Assembly (NCBI GenBank): GCA_016779285.1
Contig: JADHNV010000028.1
Location: 1 to 12,177 of the forward strand
DNA: 12,177 nucleotides
Reading direction: 5' to 3'
DNA from: SAR86 cluster bacterium
Lineage (GTDB): Bacteria > Pseudomonadota > Gammaproteobacteria > Magnimaribacterales > D2472
The notes beneath the pieces were generated by a model. It saw only the letters and a program-made list of their open reading frames with translations, did no database searches and was not told where the DNA came from. Positions 7,151 through 12,177 of the stretch are shown in pieces (position 1 is the first letter of the stretch; each line of letters starts with the position of its first letter). Position numbers and translations under genes: made by a program.

Positions 7151-7175
7151 GTATCTTCTTTGACAACGATATCAA
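7148..7175 (-). promoter_or_regulatory. Candidate promoter of lacI
   Basis: On the minus strand, TTGATA (7175-7170) is followed after 16 nt by TACATT (7153-7148), or after 18 nt by CATTAT. As at zwf, the -35 comes from the right half of the operator palindrome, which would give autorepression. The -10 matches are only four of six. Confidence 0.4.
7161..7174. promoter_or_regulatory. LacI-family-type operator between lacI and the symporter gene
   Basis: TGACAACGATATCA shares 12 of 14 bases with the site at 4012-4025, including the left half TGACAACG and central CG (7167-7168). Flanking T7160 and A7175 extend the symmetry to TTGA/TCAA. A LacI-family gene starts 56 bp away, and these regulators commonly bind next to their own gene. 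It lies just after the predicted symporter start of transcription and overlaps the lacI -35. Binding is inferred. Confidence 0.75.
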
Positions 7176-7190
7176 TAGGGTGGTGAGTTA

Positions 7191-8756
7191 ATGTTGTTCA
7201 GTAATTTAGATATATTCATTGTCGCTTTTTATTGTGTTGGAATTATTGCTCTAGCTCAATATGTTTCTCGATCTCAACAAGGCGAAGAAAAAACAGCAGA
7301 AGATTACTTTTTGGCAGGAAGATCCTTGCCTTGGTGGGCGATCGGCGCTTCATTGATAGCTGCTAACATTTCAGCAGAGCAAATTATTGGTATGTCTGGT
7401 CAAGGCTTTGTTGTCGGAATGGCTATAGCAACCTATGAATTAACTGCAGCCATCGCTTTGATTGTTATGGCCAAGTATTTCTTGCCACTGTTTCTTGAAA
7501 AACAAATTTATACTATGCCTCAGTTCCTTGAGCAAAGATTTGATAAAAGGGTAAGCCTCGTACTTTCCTTCTTTTGGTTGGCAGTATATGTATTTATAAA
7601 TCTAACTAGTGTCTTATGGTTAGGTTCCTTGGCTATTAATTCATTGACAGGCTTAGATTTATTTTACGGTTTAGTCCTTTTAGCCTTTCTATCATTAGCA
7701 TATTCCCTCTGGGGCGGTCTTAAGGCAGTTGCCATGACCGATATTATTCAAGTGATATTATTAATTTTTGGTGGTTTGTCCGTATCATATATTGCATTAA
7801 ATCAGATATCAGATGGCGCGGGCGTAGTAAATGGTTTAAGTCAGGTATATCAATTGCTCCCTCAAAAATTTGATATGATTTTGTCTGCTGATCATCCAGC
7901 TTATAAAGATCTTCCTGGTGTTTGGGTCCTAATCGGAGGCTTGTGGATAGCGCATTTTGCATATTGGGGTTTTAATCAATATATAACCCAACGAGCTTTG
8001 GGTGCCAAATCATTACCTGAAGCTCAAAAGGGCGTTATGTTTGCAGCATATCTCAAGCTTTTGATGCCATTTGTAGTTGTGCTTCCTGGAATCTGCGCTG
8101 CTGTTCTGTACCCAACGTTAGAAAAATCAGATCAAGCATACCCCATGATGATGTCGCTATTACCCAACGGACTGTTGGGCTTAACATTTGCTGCATTAGT
8201 TGCTGCAATAGTGTCCTCACTTGCATCAATGACAAATAGTGTTAGCACTATTTTTACCATGGATATCTACAGAAGCTTTGTAAAATCAAAGCCTTCAGAA
8301 CAAAAGCTTGTGAACGTTGGTAGGAATATGGCTTGGATTGCATTAGTCGTTGCGGTTTTTTGTGCTCAGCCCTTGCTTGGAAGCATGGAATCTGCATTTC
8401 AATATATTCAAAACTTTACTGGGTTTTTTACTCCTGGAATTTTAGTTATCTTTTTAGTTGCTTTGTTTTGGAAAAAAGCAACCACATTAAGTGTACTGGT
8501 CGCGGCCATCATGTCCTTGATTTTATCTTTATTTATTTTTCTTGTTTTCCCTGAATATCCCTTTATCCATAGGATGGCAGTAGTGTTTTTAATTTCTGGG
8601 TTTGCATGCTACCTAACCTCTTTGCTTCAAGGGTATACCGATCAACCAAAAGCAATTGATATATCTACCATAAGCTTTAAAACAGAGAGATCATTCAATG
8701 CTAGCACTGTGATTATTTGCATAATTTTAACCATTACATATTTCTTGCTATGGTAA
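7191..8756 (+). CDS. Sodium/sugar symporter (SSS family, vSGLT-like), probable glucose importer
   Basis: Inner-membrane Na+-coupled sugar importer, 521 residues, with many hydrophobic helices and the SSS fold. It resembles Vibrio parahaemolyticus vSGLT over its whole length, including EDYFLAGRSLPWWAIGASLIAANISAEQ (37-64), YTMPQFLEQRF (107-117), YWGFNQY (258-264), AAYLKLLMPF (285-294), AAIVSSLASM (338-347) and FQYIQ (403-407). By comparison with vSGLT from memory, sugar-site residues are kept at Asn59, Gln64, Glu83, Lys289 and Gln407, and Na+-site serines at 342-343. One neighbour of the sugar site appears changed, Ala86 where vSGLT has Ser91. ATG 7191 follows AGGGTGGTGAG. First gene of the operon with glk, pgl and GH3, which points to glucose as substrate; galactose or another hexose is possible. 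Confidence 0.93.
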   Translation: MLFSNLDIFIVAFYCVGIIALAQYVSRSQQGEEKTAEDYFLAGRSLPWWAIGASLIAANISAEQIIGMSGQGFVVGMAIATYELTAAIALIVMAKYFLPLFLEKQIYTMPQFLEQRFDKRVSLVLSFFWLAVYVFINLTSVLWLGSLAINSLTGLDLFYGLVLLAFLSLAYSLWGGLKAVAMTDIIQVILLIFGGLSVSYIALNQISDGAGVVNGLSQVYQLLPQKFDMILSADHPAYKDLPGVWVLIGGLWIAHFAYWGFNQYITQRALGAKSLPEAQKGVMFAAYLKLLMPFVVVLPGICAAVLYPTLEKSDQAYPMMMSLLPNGLLGLTFAALVAAIVSSLASMTNSVSTIFTMDIYRSFVKSKPSEQKLVNVGRNMAWIALVVAVFCAQPLLGSMESAFQYIQNFTGFFTPGILVIFLVALFWKKATTLSVLVAAIMSLILSLFIFLVFPEYPFIHRMAVVFLISGFACYLTSLLQGYTDQPKAIDISTISFKTERSFNASTVIICIILTITYFLLW

Positions 8757-9700
8757 ATGATCCTCAGGTAGCATTTTTAAATAGCAGAGTTTTATTAATA
8801 GACATTGGTGGCACTAATATTAGAACAGCTTCAGCGGAAATAGGCTCCGATGTACTTATTAATCCTAACAAGCAGAGCCTTAACTGCTTATCTGCTTTTG
8901 ATGAGATGTTGCAGGGTTTTTTGGATGAAGATCCATCAATTAAACACATAGTTTTCTCGATTGCAGGCCCCAAACTTCATGGCTCTATTACTATGACAAA
9001 TAGAGACTTTGAGGTAGATGAGCAGGATATTCTCAATAAATTCAATGTTAATTCTTGTTATATTCTTAATGACTGGGAATCAATAGGCCATGGCTTATCA
9101 CTTTATAAAAATGATGAAATGAGTTTCATTAATAAAGGTGATCCTTTCAACGACACAGCTTTAATTTTAGGTCCAGGAACTGGTTTAGGCGCAGCACAGG
9201 TAATTAAAAATAACATCGTCCTTCCAACAGAAATTGGTAACAGCAGATTTGCTATTCCAGAATTAATTCTTGAGCTAGGCCATGAAAACATAGCAGATTT
9301 TACTGTTATTGAAGATCTAATTTCGGGGGGTGGCTTGTCTAAAATTTATTTTTGTTTTACTGGCACAAATCGATCTCCAGAAGAAATTGTAGCTACCTAT
9401 CTATCTGATGATTTCTCAAAAAAAAGTATAGATTTCTTTTTATTATCTCTTTCTAAAATTCTTTCTGAGCTTGCGTTGGCTTACATGCCAGGTAGAGGAA
9501 TATTTCTCGCTGGAGGTTTATTGCGCTCTTTACAAGAATATCTTGACGTTGATTCGTTTATGAAAAATTTCTTGATTAGTAGAAAATCCATGCATGCTGA
9601 TGTTCTTGAGCAAATGCCTATAGCTTTAATTAATCAAGAGATGACATGTCTGCATGGAAGCCTAAATTTTTTTAATAAAATTAGCCAAAATCTCAAATAG
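8750..9700 (+). CDS. glk: Glucokinase (Glk family)
   Basis: Cytoplasmic ATP-dependent hexokinase that makes glucose-6-phosphate, needed because the linked importer is not a PTS. From ATG 8750 it has 316 residues, near E. coli Glk (321). Seen are the phosphate loop DIGGTN (18-23), LND (106-108, glucose-binding Asn-Asp), LGPGTGLG (140-147), TEIGN (160-164), the Glu-containing VIEDLISGGGL and FLAGG (252-256). The usual EGGH histidine is Asn164 here, so a residue expected to contact glucose differs. The frame is open upstream to a TTG at 8717, but that would overlap the symporter gene by 40 bp. ATG 8750 overlaps by 7 bp, like other junctions here. No ribosome site is seen, so coupling is likely. 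Confidence 0.9.
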   Translation: MVNDPQVAFLNSRVLLIDIGGTNIRTASAEIGSDVLINPNKQSLNCLSAFDEMLQGFLDEDPSIKHIVFSIAGPKLHGSITMTNRDFEVDEQDILNKFNVNSCYILNDWESIGHGLSLYKNDEMSFINKGDPFNDTALILGPGTGLGAAQVIKNNIVLPTEIGNSRFAIPELILELGHENIADFTVIEDLISGGGLSKIYFCFTGTNRSPEEIVATYLSDDFSKKSIDFFLLSLSKILSELALAYMPGRGIFLAGGLLRSLQEYLDVDSFMKNFLISRKSMHADVLEQMPIALINQEMTCLHGSLNFFNKISQNLK

Positions 9701-9702
9701 TT

Positions 9703-10344
9703 TTGAAAGATTGCACTTTAGATAAATTAACTAAATCTATTGCTGACGCATTGCTTGCAGGCATCAATGCAAATGGCCATGCTTCATTAGTTGCATGCGG
9801 TGGAAGCAGCCCATTATCTCTCTACAAAAACTTAAGTGTTTTAGATTTAGATTGGTCTAAAGTATCAATTTTTTTAGGCGATGATAGGATTGTTTCCAGC
9901 GATCATCCTGATTCTAACGAATATTTAATTAACCACTATTTGCTACAAAACAAAGCAATCTCAGCTACATTTTATCCGTTAAAAGATCTGGAGATTGATA
10001 AAGATGAAGAAAGATCTCCATTTGATATAGTGCTTCTTGGGCTGGGTAGTGATGGGCATTTTGCTTCATTGTTTCCAGCTCAAATAGAAAATAATCAAGC
10101 CTTTGACGTTAATGCTTCACCAGCTATCATAATCTCGCAGGAGAATCTGGGCTCACCGAGTTACAAAAGATTGTCTATGAACTTATCCATGCTCCTTGAT
10201 GCTAGGAGATGTATTTTATTAGTTCCAAATGCAGAGAAAAGAAATATCGTTGAAAGAGCGTTCAATGATAATAAATTACCTCTGCATTATTTGTTAACTC
10301 AACAGAAAACTAAAATTGAATTTTCAGATATAGATTTTAAATAA
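9703..10344 (+). CDS. pgl: 6-phosphogluconolactonase (DevB/SOL type)
   Basis: Hydrolyses 6-phosphogluconolactone from Zwf to 6-phosphogluconate for Edd. The 213 residues are slightly shorter than typical family members (about 220-240). Motifs are CGGSSPLSLYKNL (32-44), WSKVSIFLGDDRIVSSDHPDSN (51-72, the family's W..V...DER..P..SN block with Asp for Glu) and LLGLGSDGHFASLFP (111-125). No in-frame ATG precedes these motifs, and a TAG at 9682-9684 closes the frame upstream, so TTG 9703 is the likely start, 2 nt after the glk stop and without a clear ribosome site. It supplies the one step missing from the zwf-edd-eda operon. The start is less certain than the function. Confidence 0.9.
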   Translation: MKDCTLDKLTKSIADALLAGINANGHASLVACGGSSPLSLYKNLSVLDLDWSKVSIFLGDDRIVSSDHPDSNEYLINHYLLQNKAISATFYPLKDLEIDKDEERSPFDIVLLGLGSDGHFASLFPAQIENNQAFDVNASPAIIISQENLGSPSYKRLSMNLSMLLDARRCILLVPNAEKRNIVERAFNDNKLPLHYLLTQQKTKIEFSDIDFK

Positions 10345-10348
10345 GGAG
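10343..10348 (+). promoter_or_regulatory. Strong ribosome binding site for the GH3 gene
   Basis: AAGGAG, the best Shine-Dalgarno match in the operon, starts within the pgl stop codon (10342-10344) and lies 6 nt before ATG 10355. It contrasts with the absent or weak sites before glk and pgl, so the secreted enzyme may be translated independently and more strongly. Confidence 0.75.
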
Positions 10349-10354
10349 AATACT

Positions 10355-12177
10355 ATGAAAAATTTTTTATTAATCATTTCGTTATTTCATGCATCAGCTA
10401 TATACGGGCAAGTAGATTGGACAAGATCGAATTCTTGTGAGTATAAAAATTTTGATAATTCCGATCTGATAGATCAGTTAATTGAAGGAATGACAATTGA
10501 GGAGAAAGTTGGTCAAGTAATTCAGGGAGACTTAGACTTTATTTCACCTGAAGATGTAAAAAAATTTAAAATTGGCTCTGTTCTTAATGGCGGCAATACT
10601 GCTCCCAATGGAGATAAGTATAGCTCGGTTGATGATTGGAAGAAGTTAAGTAAAGAATTTTATGATGCTTCTCCAACTTATAAGGGGATTAAAGTTCCTG
10701 TTCTATGGGGCACGGATGCTGTCCATGGTCATAACAATGTTATCGGAGCAACTTTATTTCCCCATAATATAGGCCTGGGCGCCACCCGAAATGAGGCTTT
10801 GATAAAAAATATCGGTGAAGTTATTGCTTTAGAAGTCTTATCTACAGGTGTGGCTTGGACGTTTGCACCTACCATCGCAGTGCCACAAGATGATCGCTGG
10901 GGCAGAACTTATGAAGGCTTTTCAGAGGATCCTCTTCTTGTTTCAAAGTTAGGCAAAGCATTCATTCTTGGGCTTCAAGGTGAGGGAGATACTTTTCTAG
11001 ATAACAATCATGTGATTGCAACAGCCAAACATTTTATGGGGGACGGTGGTACTTATGAAGGTATTGACCAAGGCAATACAAGGATTTCAGAGCAAGGTTT
11101 GAGAGAGCTGCATGGATATCCTTATTTTGATGCCTTGGACGCTTGTGCCCAAACAGTCATGGCAAGTTTTAATTCTTGGAATGGTCAAAAAATACATGGT
11201 TATAAAAAATTACTCACTGATATTTTAAAAAATGATATGGAATTTGATGGCTTTGTAGTTGGTGACTGGAATGGTCATGGGCAAGTAGAAGGTTGCTCAA
11301 ACGCAAAATGCTCTCAGTCATTTAATGCTGGTGTAGACATGTTTATGGTCCCTGAGAACTGGAAAGATCTTCTTAGAAATACTATCAGACAAGTGAAATC
11401 AGGAGAAATACCTGAGGCAAGGCTCGATGAGGCTGTGAGAAATATTTTGACAGTGAAATCTAGGCTTGGATTGTTCAATGGAAGAATGCCTCATGAGTTT
11501 TCAACAAATTACTTAGGTCATCCTGATCATATTGCTTTAGCTCGGCAAGCCGTCAGAGAGTCACTGGTTTTGTTAAAAAATAATAACAATGTTCTTCCCT
11601 TAAATCCCAAACAGCACATCGGCATCATCGGAGATGCTGCCAATAAAATTTCTTCACAAACAGGTGGTTGGACTATCACATGGCAGGGTAGAGAAAACTT
11701 AAATAGCGACTTTGTAAATGTTCACTCAATCTATGAAGCCTTGGCTCAGGCAATTACTTCTTCTGGCGGCTCAGTTGAATTTTCAAAAAATGGAAAATTT
11801 ACAAAAGATCCAGATATTGTAATAGGTGTTTTTGGTGAGGAGCCATACGCAGAAATGCTTGGAGACCTCAAAGATGTTTCCTTTGGAGTAACTGACCCAT
11901 CATTTTTACCGTTGCTTGAAGCAATCAATGCTCAGGACATCCCAACCATCAGCATCTTTTTATCTGGCAGACCTCTGGTTGTTAACAGATATTTAAATGC
12001 TTCTGATGCTTTCATAGCTGCCTGGCTTCCTGGTACAGCTGTAGAGGGTATTGGGGATGTTATTTTTACAAAGGATAATAAAGTTAATTTTGATTTTATC
12101 GGTAAACTCTCTTATTCATGGCCAAAAACCAAAGATCAATCTGTTCTAAATCTTACCGATAGCATTTACGACCCATT
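10355..12177 (+). CDS. Secreted GH3 beta-glucosidase / exo-beta-glucanase (partial, 3' end outside window)
   Basis: Glycoside hydrolase family 3 enzyme that removes glucose from the non-reducing end of beta-glucans or their oligosaccharides. 607 codons are visible before the window ends. Residues 1-15 look like a signal peptide (MKNFLLIISLFHASA, with an AxA site), so it acts in the periplasm or outside; no lipobox cysteine is present. The N-terminal barrel domain shows TDAVHG (120-125), FAPTIAVPQDDRWGRTYEGF and SEDP (170-193), KHFMGDGGT (225-233) and VVGDWNGHGQVEGC (301-314) with candidate nucleophile Asp304. The second domain begins near 390 and has FGEEPYAEMLGD (493-504), where the acid/base Glu is expected. 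The GDWNGHGQ form and domain order resemble marine ExoP-type exo-1,3/1,4-beta-glucanases. Last visible gene of the symporter operon. Confidence 0.93.
   Translation, partial: MKNFLLIISLFHASAIYGQVDWTRSNSCEYKNFDNSDLIDQLIEGMTIEEKVGQVIQGDLDFISPEDVKKFKIGSVLNGGNTAPNGDKYSSVDDWKKLSKEFYDASPTYKGIKVPVLWGTDAVHGHNNVIGATLFPHNIGLGATRNEALIKNIGEVIALEVLSTGVAWTFAPTIAVPQDDRWGRTYEGFSEDPLLVSKLGKAFILGLQGEGDTFLDNNHVIATAKHFMGDGGTYEGIDQGNTRISEQGLRELHGYPYFDALDACAQTVMASFNSWNGQKIHGYKKLLTDILKNDMEFDGFVVGDWNGHGQVEGCSNAKCSQSFNAGVDMFMVPENWKDLLRNTIRQVKSGEIPEARLDEAVRNILTVKSRLGLFNGRMPHEFSTNYLGHPDHIALARQAVRESLVLLKNNNNVLPLNPKQHIGIIGDAANKISSQTGGWTITWQGRENLNSDFVNVHSIYEALAQAITSSGGSVEFSKNGKFTKDPDIVIGVFGEEPYAEMLGDLKDVSFGVTDPSFLPLLEAINAQDIPTISIFLSGRPLVVNRYLNASDAFIAAWLPGTAVEGIGDVIFTKDNKVNFDFIGKLSYSWPKTKDQSVLNLTDSIYDP

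Noticed and set aside
8717..8749. Eleven extra N-terminal residues for glucokinase, from a TTG start
   Set aside because: This would overlap the symporter gene by 40 bp with a rare start codon. ATG 8750 gives the normal Glk N-terminus and a 7-bp overlap like the neighbours.
10355..10420. GH3 enzyme as an outer-membrane lipoprotein
   Set aside because: The N-terminal signal has no lipobox cysteine; the first Cys (residue 28) is far past the likely AxA cleavage site. A soluble secreted form is more likely.

Overview
The window is AT-rich (by eye about one third G+C), tightly packed bacterial DNA. Almost every intergenic gap is below 10 bp, and many genes overlap by 6-8 bp. The gene families point to a marine gammaproteobacterium with a streamlined genome: zwf-edd-eda Entner-Doudoroff operon, E. 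coli-type Glk, Vibrio SGLT-like symporter and ExoP-like secreted GH3 glucanase. A SAR86-like or related oligotroph is my guess; no rRNA or marker gene here proves it.

Layout. 1-128: the 3' end of an unidentified plus-strand transcript, closed by a clear intrinsic terminator. 131-3953 (minus strand): zwf-edd-eda, a contiguous operon that turns glucose-6-P into pyruvate plus glyceraldehyde-3-P but lacks the lactonase. 3954-4056: a divergent promoter region. 4057-6103 (plus): pyruvate kinase, overlapped by a MarC-family membrane protein gene. 6098-7105 (minus): a LacI-family repressor whose stop codon overlaps the marC stop. 7106-7190: a second divergent promoter region. 7191 to the right edge (plus): Na+/sugar symporter, glucokinase, 6-phosphogluconolactonase, and a secreted GH3 beta-glucosidase/exo-glucanase that runs off the window at 12177.

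How the genes fit together. Read as a pathway, GH3 releases glucose from a beta-glucan or its oligosaccharides outside the cytoplasm. The symporter imports the glucose with Na+, and Glk phosphorylates it. Zwf, Pgl, Edd and Eda then carry it through the Entner-Doudoroff route, and Pyk completes the lower branch to pyruvate. The pathway is split over two transcription blocks, with the lactonase (pgl) in the uptake block and not beside zwf.

Main observation. Both divergent intergenic regions carry nearly the same imperfect palindrome, TGACAACG(G/A)T(G/A)TCA with a central CG (4012-4025 and 7161-7174). It fits the general LacI-family operator pattern TGNNANCGNTNNCA. At both sites the right half, read on the minus strand, doubles as the -35 hexamer of the minus-strand gene (TTGACA for zwf, TTGATA for lacI), and the site lies at or just after the predicted start of plus-strand transcription. 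This predicts that the LacI protein encoded here controls its own gene and the whole glucan-to-pyruvate set from two operators.

I saw no mobile elements, CRISPR arrays, or tRNA or rRNA genes.
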